Source: Mucilaginibacter aquatilis
GTDB lineage: Bacteria > Bacteroidota > Bacteroidia > Sphingobacteriales > Sphingobacteriaceae
DNA: 64,000 nucleotides
Direction: 5' to 3'
NCBI RefSeq assembly: GCF_009755275.1
Contig: NZ_WQLA01000005.1
Span: 310,001-374,000, forward strand
Shown: in pieces, positions 42,724 to 51,041 of the stretch
Layout of the letters: every line of letters starts with the position of its first letter
How positions within the stretch are numbered: position 1 is the stretch's first letter
Position numbers and translations under genes: made by a program
Notes under the pieces: generated by a model
The model's input: only the letters and a program-made list of their open reading frames with translations
Told to the model about the DNA's origin: nothing
Databases searched by the model: none

Positions 42724-43034
42724 GTTTGTGATTCAGCTTTCAAGTTAATAGACGCAGTAACTTTCAGCACGTTGCATCATGTGCTGAAAAATTATTAATT
42801 ATTTTTAAGAATAGGTTTTGAACCGAAATTATGTAGAATTTAAGGGATAATAGAACTCTGATTCAGGGCGTTGCCTTCGGCCCGGGCTATCCGCTGCAAG
42901 TCCTCACTTCGCTATGCTGCGTTCCGGGCTTTACGCTACCATCCCTAACGCAAGCTGCAAAACATCAAACTTGAATATAATAAAGTAAGATTTGAATGAC
43001 CACCCTATCCTTTGAGGACGGACCAAATAATTGA
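42724..43034. other. 311-bp gap holding a repeat-like structured element
   Basis: No gene is supported. The first 140 bp contain the sigma gene's upstream region, reading away. A GC-richer element occupies 42862-42955 (listed separately). The remaining 80 bp is plain AT-rich sequence before the kinase gene stop. Confidence 0.6.
42862..42955. repeat. Structured dispersed-repeat-like element with an internal duplication
   Basis: Two 16-bp copies, CCGGGCTATCCGCTGC (42882-42897) and CCGGGCTTTACGCTAC (42924-42939), agree at 13 positions. The ends GCGTT (42868-42872) and AACGC (42947-42951) can pair and close the element. GC content is far above the surrounding sequence. I recall similar sequences scattered in Sphingobacteriaceae intergenic DNA, but that cannot be checked here. 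Confidence 0.6.
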
Positions 43035-43559
43035 CTATTTCCCTAAAAAAACGTCTACTGCTTCAACAGCAGCATCGTACCGGGCCTGACCCTGACCCGA
43101 TACCACAACATAATTGGCATTCAAAGCCTTAAGCTCCTTATGCCATACCTGCATAAAATGTTCGCGCATTGTTGGGAAGTTACGTAAGGGGTCGTCTTCC
43201 CAAGCCAGGTCAATATTAAGTAGTAAATAAAAGTCATAAGTATGTTCAGGCAGCATATCTAATACCTCCTGCGGTGCCTGACCGAACATTTCATCACTCC
43301 ATATTTTTATGGTTATAAATGTAGTATCGCAAATAAGCAGCTTATTAGCTTTAGGTAAATACTCCTTCTCTAGCTCCAGCTGACCATGAAACATGTTTAC
43401 CTCGTCTTGCCAGGTACAATCGCCGGTTAAATTTTCGCAATAGCCGCGTGCAAATTCAGGCACCCATACCGTTTGGTAATGCTTTGCCAAATAGGCCGAC
43501 ATGGCACTTTTGCCAGTACTTTCAGGCCCCACAACGGCTATTTTGATAACATCGGTCAT
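43035..43559 (-). CDS. NadR C-terminal-like P-loop kinase (ribosylnicotinamide kinase type)
   Basis: Protein of 174 residues. The P-loop VVGPESTGKSAMSAYLA is the NadR kinase-domain form (GPESTGKS). WVPEFARGY and LICDTTFITIKIW follow the same family. In NadR this domain phosphorylates nicotinamide riboside; here it stands alone, without the NMN adenylyltransferase domain or regulator domain. It starts 10 nt after the rlmI stop, so the two are co-transcribed. Confidence 0.85.
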   Translation of the reverse strand: MTDVIKIAVVGPESTGKSAMSAYLAKHYQTVWVPEFARGYCENLTGDCTWQDEVNMFHGQLELEKEYLPKANKLLICDTTFITIKIWSDEMFGQAPQEVLDMLPEHTYDFYLLLNIDLAWEDDPLRNFPTMREHFMQVWHKELKALNANYVVVSGQGQARYDAAVEAVDVFLGK

Positions 43560-43569
43560 AAAACGCTTG

Positions 43570-44757
43570 TTAAATTACGCGGCACAATAAACCTTTAAGA
43601 TATTCTCCCTCAGGAAAAGATGAACGTACCGGATGATCTTCGGGCTGGCAAAATTGGGATATAAATTGCACCTGCTTACCTGCATCAAGTGCAGCCCAGG
43701 CCAATACTTGTTTAAAGGTATCAATATCCATAGCACCCGAACATGAGTAAGTAGCCAGCAAGCCGCCTTTATTTAGCAGCAACATAGCAATACGGTTTAA
43801 ATCTTTATACGCACGTGAAGCGCGGTCTAAAGCCGAGCGCGAAGGCGCATACTTTGGCGGATCGAGCACAATGACGTCAAACGTTTCGCCTTCTTCTTTA
43901 AAGCGGCGCAGTTGCTTGTTAACATCTGATTGTACGGCGCGGTGCTTTTGCTGGTCAAGGTCGTTTAAGGCAATATTTTTTTTAAGCGTATCAATAGCAA
44001 GGGCCGAACTATCAACACTGGTTACCGACGCAGCACCATGCTTCAGGCTGTTAAGCGTGAAACCACCGGTATAACAAAAGCAATCGAGCACTTTTTTACC
44101 GGCGGTGTGGTTGGCCAGTAACATACGGTTATCACGCTGATCACAATAGAAACCTGATTTTTGACCTTCGGCTATATTAATGCCGTAAGTAATACCGTTT
44201 TCCATTACCTCCACCAACTCCGGTGGCGGGCTGCCGGCCAAAACCTCATTTGCAGTTTCCAAACCCTCATGCGCGCGTGAGGAGGAATCACTTTTGTCGT
44301 ATATTCCTTTAGGTTGCAAAAGGTGTTGCAACTCATCAATTATAACGGCATTGTTATTTTGTATACCCGAGGTTAATATTTGTACCGATAGATAATCGGC
44401 GTATTTATCAACAATAAGTCCGGGCAGGTAATCAGCTTCACTGAATATTAAACGGCAGGTGTTGGTGTTGCCGTTAGCTAATATATAATTGCGGCTATCA
44501 ACAGCGGTAGCCACCTTTTGGCGAAACCATGCATCATCAATGGCAATGTTCTCATCCCACTCCAGCAGGCGCAGTGCTACGCGCGATTGGTTATTATAAA
44601 AGCCATAAGCCATAAACCTGCCTTGCATATCAAGCAGCTTAACCACATCACCATTGGCAGGCTTACCTTTAACCCGCTCAATTGCACCCGAAAACACCCA
44701 CGGGTGACGTTGCAATACCGCCTTTTCTTTACCTTTTTTCAGGATAACCTCAAACAT
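43570..44757 (-). CDS. rlmI: 23S rRNA (cytosine-C5) methyltransferase RlmI-like
   Basis: About 395 residues from ATG 44757 (MFEVILKKGKEK); a longer frame to 44799 lacks conserved sequence. The N-terminal PUA domain (about 1-75) has HPWVFSGAIERVKG. The Rossmann fold has motif I VLDCFCYTGGFTLNSL and the catalytic region VIVLDPPKYAPSRSAL with a nearby CSGAMD Cys. It is the RlmI/YccW family methylating 23S C1962. It follows a DUF1569 gene by 34 nt. Confidence 0.9.
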   Translation of the reverse strand: MFEVILKKGKEKAVLQRHPWVFSGAIERVKGKPANGDVVKLLDMQGRFMAYGFYNNQSRVALRLLEWDENIAIDDAWFRQKVATAVDSRNYILANGNTNTCRLIFSEADYLPGLIVDKYADYLSVQILTSGIQNNNAVIIDELQHLLQPKGIYDKSDSSSRAHEGLETANEVLAGSPPPELVEVMENGITYGINIAEGQKSGFYCDQRDNRMLLANHTAGKKVLDCFCYTGGFTLNSLKHGAASVTSVDSSALAIDTLKKNIALNDLDQQKHRAVQSDVNKQLRRFKEEGETFDVIVLDPPKYAPSRSALDRASRAYKDLNRIAMLLLNKGGLLATYSCSGAMDIDTFKQVLAWAALDAGKQVQFISQFCQPEDHPVRSSFPEGEYLKGLLCRVI

Positions 44758-44791
44758 AGGGCAAAGATACTGTTTTGGCCGCAATAGCACA

Positions 44792-45115
44792 TTATACACT
44801 AAATTGCTGCAGGTGCCTGTCTATATGTTTGTAAATTCCGGCATCCGCATTATCTGTATGCTGTTTTATGCAATCAACAAGCTTTAACTTTTCGTCATCA
44901 ATCGACGGTTTTTTTGAAGAAGCACTGTTGCTAATGGCTTTCAATATCTGATCGGCAAATGATTCAGGCGAAAACTGGTGTGCTGCGGTTACCTGCAATA
45001 TAGCAATACAATGAGCCAGCATTTGGCTAAGGCTAATTTTACCATAACGCGGTTTGCTCTGCGTGTTAAGATGGTTAATGCGGTTAATAATCTGATCATG
45101 TTGAAGCGTTTCCAT
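44792..45115 (-). CDS. DUF1569/DinB-like small helical protein
   Basis: Protein of 107 residues with a predicted four-helix layout. RYGKISLSQMLAHCIAILQV carries the metal-type His in the first core helix (MLAHC), and the C-terminal KHIDRHLQQFSV provides another His pair. This fits DUF1569, a relative of DinB metal-binding bundles that use bacillithiol or similar. Function unknown. Same direction as rlmI. Confidence 0.75.
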   Translation of the reverse strand: METLQHDQIINRINHLNTQSKPRYGKISLSQMLAHCIAILQVTAAHQFSPESFADQILKAISNSASSKKPSIDDEKLKLVDCIKQHTDNADAGIYKHIDRHLQQFSV

Positions 45116-45180
45116 AGCAATAAGTGTTTGTTTTATACAAATTAAACACCGCGCTATGACAGCCCTATGTCAGCAGGCTT

Positions 45181-46125
45181 TTAGAGTTTCAATAAAACTT
45201 TTTCAACTAAATCCTTAGCCATTGTCCGCAAACTTGCGGGCTCTACAATGGTTGCATAATCGGCAAAAAATAGGAACCAGCGTGCAAAGCCTTCTAAAAA
45301 GCCCGTTAAAAATGTCATCTCTATTTCGTCACCCAAATCAACCTCACCCACCAAACCATGGTAAAGTTTTTCATCGCCCAGGTGAAGGGCCATTTTTTTA
45401 TCAATCTTTAAAACTACCCTGTGCACATCCCGCTCGTGGTAATAATTATCAATGTATGTTTTAAGTGCCGGGTGCTGCTTTAACACATCATTATTGGTTA
45501 GTTGAACATCAAGCATGCGGTCAAACCTGAAATCGCGATAGTCTTGCTGCATTTGGCACCACCCTATAAGGTGCCAGTACCGGTCAAGATAAAATACGCC
45601 AACAGGTTCAACACAGCGTTCGGTATGCACCTGCCTGTAATATGAAAAGTATTTTAAGCTGAGTACTTTTTTTTCGGCAATGGCTTTAAGCACGGGCTGC
45701 ATAGGGTTTACACCCTCATGCATTTGTGGTGCACGCCGGCCTTTTAACACCTCTATGCGGTTATCAATACCGGCCAGGTAATCCTTTTCGCCATTTTTTA
45801 ATACTGCCCTTACCTTAAACATGGCCGATTGGTAACTGCCACTGTTTACCTCATCGGTAAGTGTTTCAACCAGCTTTTCGGCGGTGAATAAAGCTGTTGC
45901 TTCTTCAATGGTAAAGGCTATTGGTGGCAGGCGGTAGCCATCAGCTAATGAGTAGCCGGTTCCGGCTTCACCAATAATGGGCACGCCGGCCTCTTCAAGG
46001 GTGCGTATGTCACGGTAAACGGTACGCAAACTTATGTCAAACCTATCGGCAATAAACTGAGCCTTTACTACCCTGCGCGACTGGAGTTGAATTAAAATGG
46101 CTGATATACGGTCAATGCGGTTCAC
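45181..46125 (-). CDS. YafY-type HTH/WYL transcriptional regulator
   Basis: Protein of 314 residues. The N-terminal DeoR-type winged helix (about 1-60) reads ISLRTVYRDIRTLEEAGVPI and GTGYSLADGYRLPPIAFT. The central WYL domain (about 135-215) has SLKYFSYYRQVHTERCVEPVG and WHLIGWCQMQQDYRDFRFDR, a site for nucleic-acid or ligand sensing. WYL regulators often control DNA-stress or defence genes, but none is next to it. Confidence 0.92.
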   Translation of the reverse strand: MNRIDRISAILIQLQSRRVVKAQFIADRFDISLRTVYRDIRTLEEAGVPIIGEAGTGYSLADGYRLPPIAFTIEEATALFTAEKLVETLTDEVNSGSYQSAMFKVRAVLKNGEKDYLAGIDNRIEVLKGRRAPQMHEGVNPMQPVLKAIAEKKVLSLKYFSYYRQVHTERCVEPVGVFYLDRYWHLIGWCQMQQDYRDFRFDRMLDVQLTNNDVLKQHPALKTYIDNYYHERDVHRVVLKIDKKMALHLGDEKLYHGLVGEVDLGDEIEMTFLTGFLEGFARWFLFFADYATIVEPASLRTMAKDLVEKVLLKL

Positions 46126-46339
46126 AGTGCTTAAAATTAAACATTTTACACTTGGCAGTAATTTAATTTTGCTAATAGTGTAACATCCGCAATTTTGTCG
46201 CGTCTATTCCGTTGAGTAAGCGATATACCTCAAAGCACCCCTGTTTTCTTGTTAATAAATGTTAAATAATGTTTTAAACATGGAATCGGTTTTGGTGACT
46301 AACTTTTTAGTTATATCTTAATCGCCGTAACCTTATTTC

Positions 46340-49180
46340 ATGAAATACACACTGACCGTCCTCTTCGCATTATTGTTTTGTAAGCTGAGTTTTGCTCAAA
46401 ATGTTTATTCGGTAAAAGGCTCAACCGCCGATACCATTTCCAACGTAAAGCTTACAAATGCCACTATTTCGGTACTTAACGCCAAAGACTCTACCCTGCG
46501 AGCCTTTACTCGTGCCGGCGCCGATGGTAGTTTTTTAATCAGCAAAAAGCTTGGTAAAGGCAAATACATTTTACTGGCTACCTATCCTAAATATGCCGAT
46601 TATGTTGAGGAGTTTACGCTCGACTCGGCTCATACCACCCACAACTTTGGCCGTATCAGCATGATACTAAAAGCCAAACTACTTGAAGGTGTTATTGTAA
46701 AGGGCACCCGCGCGGCAATCAAAATTAAAGGTGATACGACGGAGTACAATGCATCGAGCTTTACGGTGCAACCTGGCGCTAAGGTTGAAGACCTGCTTAA
46801 ACAACTACCCGGCATACAGGTTGACAAAGACGGAAAAATTACTGCCCAGGGACAGTCTGTGCCAAAAGTATTGGTTGATGGCGAAGAGTTTTTTGGCGAT
46901 GACCCTACCCTGGTTACCAAAAACCTGCGTGCCGATATGGTTGACAAGGTGCAGTTATACGATAAATCAAGCGATCAGGCTGCGTTTACGGGTATTGACG
47001 ATGGACAGAAGACCAAAACCATAAACATTAAACTTAAGGAAGATAAAAAGAACGGCTATTTTGGCAAGGCTGATGCTGGTATAGGCACTAAAGACTTTTA
47101 CTCGGGCCAGTTGGCGGTTAACAAGTTTGCCGGTAAAGAAAAGATGTCGGCATATGGCACCATTGCCAACACCGGTAAAACCGGTTTGGGATGGGAAGAT
47201 GCTAATAAGTTTGGCACCTCTAACAACAACGTTGAGTTTAATGACGGCGGCATATCTATATTCTCTAACAGCAGCGATGAAATTGAAGGCTGGGGCGGAC
47301 AATACGGCGGAGAAGGTATTCCTAAAGCGTGCGCCGGCGGTTTGCATTATGATAACAAATGGAACAGCGATAAGCAAACCATTAATGGCAATTACAAAAT
47401 TGGTTCGCTTGGCGTAGTTGGTACTCGTAATACACAAACGCAAAACAACCTTCCGTCGGGCACGGTTGATGCCAACGGAGACCAAAGTTTTGTTAAAACC
47501 AATTCTGATTCGCGGTTCAACAATTACATTTTCCGTCAAAAACTTGATGCTGCTTACACGTTAAAAATCGACAGCTTATCAAACCTTAAATTTACTTTAG
47601 ACGGAACCCTTAAAAACACCGAAACTGAAACTAATTCACTATCAACAAGTACACGTGAAAACGGATCGTTACTAAACCGTAATGATAACCGCCTTAACGT
47701 TGACGGAGATCAAAAGACATTTAACTTTAGTGCTTTATACACTAAAAAGTTCAAAAAAGCAGGCCGTACGCTTTCTGTAAATATCAGTGAGTCATTAGAT
47801 CGTACCAACAATACCGGCTTTTTATTCTCAGACATAGACATTTATAATGAAAACGGCGTCCAAACCGGTGGACAACTTACTGATCAGCGCAAGGTAAACA
47901 CCATTAAGTCTAACATGCTTAACAGTAACATTACCTATACCGAGCCGTTCTCAAAATACTTTTCGCTGATGGCAAATTACGGTATTGGTGTAAGCAGCAG
48001 CGATGCCGACCGCCGTTCACTTAATCGTGCATCAAATGGTGAGTATACCTTACTTGATCCTTTGTTAAGTAACCATTATCAGCTTGACCAGCTAACCAAT
48101 CAAACCGGCGCCATCTTCAACTATAAAAAAGACAAAACCACCTTTAACTTTGGTACTAAAGTGGCTTTTGTAAAATTTGGTCAGGAGAATATGTATACAG
48201 GCGAGCAGTTTGACCGCAACTTTACCAACTGGAATCCGCAGGCTACTTATCAGTACCGTTTTTCACAGCAAAAATCTTTCAGGTTTAATTATAATGGTAA
48301 CACCCGCCAGCCTACAATTGATCAAATACAACCCATACGCAATAATAACGATCCGCTTAACTTGGTTGTTGGTAACCCTAACTTAACCCCATCATTTACC
48401 AACCGTTTCCAGGTAAGTTATAACTCTTACAAAGTATTAAGCAACCGTTCAGTGTGGATAAACGGCTCGTACTCGTTAACCTCTAATCCTATTGTTAGCA
48501 ACGTTAACTTTGATAGGGCCACAGGTATAAGCACCCGTCGGTACTCAAACTTAAGCGGCGAAACACCTACCAGCTTTAACCTGTATGCACAAACCGATAT
48601 GAAAGTGAAATTTTTATTCGGAATGAACGTAGGCGTAAACGTATCAACAAACGGCAATACCTCATTTAACCAGGTTACTCAAAACGGTATTGAACAAACC
48701 AACCGTACCCGTAATAATACTTACCAGGTTGGCCTAAATTTATCACGCTATGTTGAAAAGAAATTCGACTTTTACGCCAACTTGGGTCCAAGCTACAACA
48801 CCAGCGTATCATCATTAAACCCTAACACCAACAATAACGGCCGGGGCTTTAACAGTTTCCATTATCTCAATGTGTACCTCCCTTTAAAAGTGCAACTAGG
48901 TGCCGAAGGCGAATACCAGTACCGCGCGGCAACGCAAACGTTTAATGAGGATTTTAGCCGCTACCTGTTAAATCTTAACCTTACAAAATCATTCTTTAAA
49001 GAACAAAACTTAAAGGTAAGGATGAATGTGAACGACGTATTTAACCAAAATCAGGGCTTTAGCCGCAATGCATCGGGCAACTATATTACGCAAAACAGCT
49101 ACACTACTATTAAACGCTACTTCCTGTTTTCATTAATATATGAGTTTAACAAAATGGGCGGTGGTGCACCTAAACAATAA
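46340..49180 (+). CDS. TonB-dependent receptor-like outer-membrane beta-barrel protein
   Basis: Protein of 946 residues. Signal peptide 1-19 (ending SFAQ) is followed by a CarboxypepD_reg-like domain (about 22-105), a plug-like region (about 115-235, with EDLLKQLPGIQVDKDGKIT and KVLVDGEEFFGDDP), and a large barrel that fits the OMP_b-brl_3 family, ending EFNKMGGGAPKQ. It lacks the usual aromatic last residue. The next gene encodes a GLPGLI-family protein 18 nt downstream, a common pairing. The substrate is unknown. Confidence 0.88.
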   Translation: MKYTLTVLFALLFCKLSFAQNVYSVKGSTADTISNVKLTNATISVLNAKDSTLRAFTRAGADGSFLISKKLGKGKYILLATYPKYADYVEEFTLDSAHTTHNFGRISMILKAKLLEGVIVKGTRAAIKIKGDTTEYNASSFTVQPGAKVEDLLKQLPGIQVDKDGKITAQGQSVPKVLVDGEEFFGDDPTLVTKNLRADMVDKVQLYDKSSDQAAFTGIDDGQKTKTINIKLKEDKKNGYFGKADAGIGTKDFYSGQLAVNKFAGKEKMSAYGTIANTGKTGLGWEDANKFGTSNNNVEFNDGGISIFSNSSDEIEGWGGQYGGEGIPKACAGGLHYDNKWNSDKQTINGNYKIGSLGVVGTRNTQTQNNLPSGTVDANGDQSFVKTNSDSRFNNYIFRQKLDAAYTLKIDSLSNLKFTLDGTLKNTETETNSLSTSTRENGSLLNRNDNRLNVDGDQKTFNFSALYTKKFKKAGRTLSVNISESLDRTNNTGFLFSDIDIYNENGVQTGGQLTDQRKVNTIKSNMLNSNITYTEPFSKYFSLMANYGIGVSSSDADRRSLNRASNGEYTLLDPLLSNHYQLDQLTNQTGAIFNYKKDKTTFNFGTKVAFVKFGQENMYTGEQFDRNFTNWNPQATYQYRFSQQKSFRFNYNGNTRQPTIDQIQPIRNNNDPLNLVVGNPNLTPSFTNRFQVSYNSYKVLSNRSVWINGSYSLTSNPIVSNVNFDRATGISTRRYSNLSGETPTSFNLYAQTDMKVKFLFGMNVGVNVSTNGNTSFNQVTQNGIEQTNRTRNNTYQVGLNLSRYVEKKFDFYANLGPSYNTSVSSLNPNTNNNGRGFNSFHYLNVYLPLKVQLGAEGEYQYRAATQTFNEDFSRYLLNLNLTKSFFKEQNLKVRMNVNDVFNQNQGFSRNASGNYITQNSYTTIKRYFLFSLIYEFNKMGGGAPKQ

Positions 49181-49198
49181 CCTTCATCATTTATAATT

Positions 49199-49969
49199 AT
49201 GAATATTAAAAATATAATTACAGTATTTGCCCTGATGCTGGTTGGCGGCAGCGCAATGGCTCAAAACGCTCATTTTACCGAAAACGGCACTATTGAGTAC
49301 GAAAAGACCATCAATATGTACGCTATCATGAAAAAGCGTATTAATAAAGATAACGAAAGCTACATGCAACCGGCCTATGATGCATTCCGCAAAAACCAGC
49401 CGCAGTTTAAAAAACTTACCAGCACACTTACTTTTAGTGATAATAAAACTTTGTATACGCCTAAACCTGATGACGGCCCACAAAACTTTTGGGGAGCTGT
49501 AATGGTGGCACAAAACAACACCACAGCATCAGACCTTAATGCATCAACAAGCATTATACAGAAAAAAGTTTACGAGGAAACCTTCTTAGTTAAAGACAGT
49601 ATACGCAACATTAACTGGAAAATAACTGATGAAACGCGCGAAATTGCTGGCTTTAATTGTCGCCGTGCCAATGCATTGATCATGGATTCCATTTACGTTG
49701 TTGCTTTTTACACCGAGCAGATTGCCGTATCGGGCGGTCCGGAAAACTTTAGCGGTTTACCCGGTATGATATTAGGAGTTGCGCTACCCCACGAAAACAT
49801 TACCTGGTTTGCTACCAAGGTTACTGATGTGGCCATTCCCCCTGCAAAGCTGGCAGCGCCTGCTAAAGGCAAAGCGGTAAACAACAAACAGCTGAGAGCA
49901 ACTTTGGGCGAAGCCATGAAAGATTGGGGCCAATACGCCAAGGATGAATACAAAGCCTTTATGCTCTAA
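49199..49969 (+). CDS. GLPGLI-family protein
   Basis: Exported protein of 256 residues with a signal peptide ending GSAMAQ. The name-giving motif appears as FSGLPGMILGVALPHENITW, followed by the usual beta strands; two Met/Ile changes from GLPGLI are within the family. These proteins are regularly encoded beside outer-membrane receptors of the type found just upstream. Their role is undefined; co-expression suggests an accessory of the receptor. Confidence 0.9.
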   Translation: MNIKNIITVFALMLVGGSAMAQNAHFTENGTIEYEKTINMYAIMKKRINKDNESYMQPAYDAFRKNQPQFKKLTSTLTFSDNKTLYTPKPDDGPQNFWGAVMVAQNNTTASDLNASTSIIQKKVYEETFLVKDSIRNINWKITDETREIAGFNCRRANALIMDSIYVVAFYTEQIAVSGGPENFSGLPGMILGVALPHENITWFATKVTDVAIPPAKLAAPAKGKAVNNKQLRATLGEAMKDWGQYAKDEYKAFML

Positions 49970-49989
49970 TAACAAATCATTATACAGGT

Positions 49990-50087
49990 CAAATTTGTCA
50001 TTTCGACTTTAGGAGAATCTTTTCGAAGCGGGGATCTAATCAATCCCTAAAAAGATCTCTCACTATAGTTCGAGATGACATTTTGTT
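49990..50087. repeat. Intergenic inverted repeat of the GTCATTTCGA type
   Basis: TGTCATTTCGA (49996-50006) and TCGAGATGACA (50070-50080) are complements at 10 of 11 positions, with AGAATCTTTTCGAA and AAAAGATCTCTCACT inside. The wording resembles a repeat I recall from intergenic DNA in this phylum. It lies between convergent genes and may help terminate. Confidence 0.6.
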
Positions 50088-50108
50088 TAAAGGATAACGA
50101 AACGAGCG

Positions 50109-50375
50109 TTATTTAAACAACCTGTAAATCCGCTCCCTAAAACCCACATGCTTAGGGTCGGCAAACACTTGCTTTTCAACTGCCCCAATTTGCGCCTTTA
50201 GCTGCTTCCGCCCGCGAAGTTTTATCAAATTATGCACTTGTTGCTGCCATTGCAAAGTTTGCTGCAGTTCGGGGTTAAGTACAAAGCGGGCATCCATCAA
50301 CAGCTTATCTTGCGGTGCTAGCTGTTTGAGCAGATACAAGTCTATTTGCCGGGTGTCACTCACAGAAATCTTCAT
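50109..50375 (-). CDS. Small partner protein of the second ECF sigma factor
   Basis: Protein of 88 residues without TM. It starts MKISVSDTRQIDLYLLKQLAPQ and continues with a helical core (RFVLNPELQQTLQWQQQVHNL) and a basic tail. It overlaps the sigma gene by 20 nt and may regulate it; the N-terminal pattern (DxxxL...L.p.....) is like that of short anti-sigma N-domains without the membrane part. The family is not recognised. Confidence 0.65.
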   Translation of the reverse strand: MKISVSDTRQIDLYLLKQLAPQDKLLMDARFVLNPELQQTLQWQQQVHNLIKLRGRKQLKAQIGAVEKQVFADPKHVGFRERIYRLFK

Positions 50376-50886
50376 ATACCAGTGCTTTTTCTTTAACCTT
50401 ATTGCGTACTTTCTCCAAACACTTGTGCTTTTGCACCGTGGCCGACCGTTCGCCCGCTAGTTCAAAGCGTTCGGCAATTTCTTTCATGTTTTGCTTATCA
50501 TAATAAAACGCCTGCAACATGTCCATACAACGTTTCCCAGCGGCTTCAAGGTAGCGCAGCAAACGTTTGGCCGATGGAATCAGCGGCTCCTCGTCAGCCA
50601 CGTCAAAATAATTAAGCACATCATCGCTCATAATATTTTGCTGTTTTCGGCTGTGGTGATACCACAAGTATTTGGAAATACCCAGCAGGTAGGCCTTCTC
50701 GTTGCGCGCAACAACGGCATTACCAGCAACCGTTTTCTCGTAGTAAATTACCAGCGCATCCTGAAAAATATCTTTTGCCTCTTCAAGGCTACCGCCTTGC
50801 TTGCTAACGTACCGTGCCACCGCCGGAAAGGCTGTGAGGTATAGCTTCTTAAGCCACTCCTGTTGTTTGCCGTTATTTACATCCAT
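50356..50886 (-). CDS. ECF-type RNA polymerase sigma factor
   Basis: Sigma factor of 176 residues, more divergent than the other two. Region 2 has EEAKDIFQDALVIYYEK and EKAYLLGISKYLWYHHSRK; region 4 has MLQAFYYDKQNMKEIAERF and RSATVQKHKCLEKVRNK. The usual region-4 length is kept. It lies in a two-gene operon with an 88-residue partner, overlapping it by 20 nt. Confidence 0.88.
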   Translation of the reverse strand: MDVNNGKQQEWLKKLYLTAFPAVARYVSKQGGSLEEAKDIFQDALVIYYEKTVAGNAVVARNEKAYLLGISKYLWYHHSRKQQNIMSDDVLNYFDVADEEPLIPSAKRLLRYLEAAGKRCMDMLQAFYYDKQNMKEIAERFELAGERSATVQKHKCLEKVRNKVKEKALVYEDFCE

Positions 50887-51041
50887 TAGCTTACTTTTTT
50901 AACAGGTGTACAATTTGTTGAAGGTATCACCTAAAATTAGGATAAATATCTTCAAACAGTAAAACGTTTCATTTTAACTACTTTGTAATAACACCGATAT
51001 TTTAAAAGTATATATTGCATTAATCGTTTCAACATATACCT

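Noticed and set aside
42880-42945. tRNA-like or other structured RNA gene
   Set aside because: The GC-rich segment has hairpin potential but no anticodon loop, TPsiC arm or CCA end in the right order; better explained as a repeat element.
44758-44799. N-terminal extension of RlmI
   Set aside because: The extra 14 residues are not conserved-looking and precede the PUA start MFEVILKKG at 44757.
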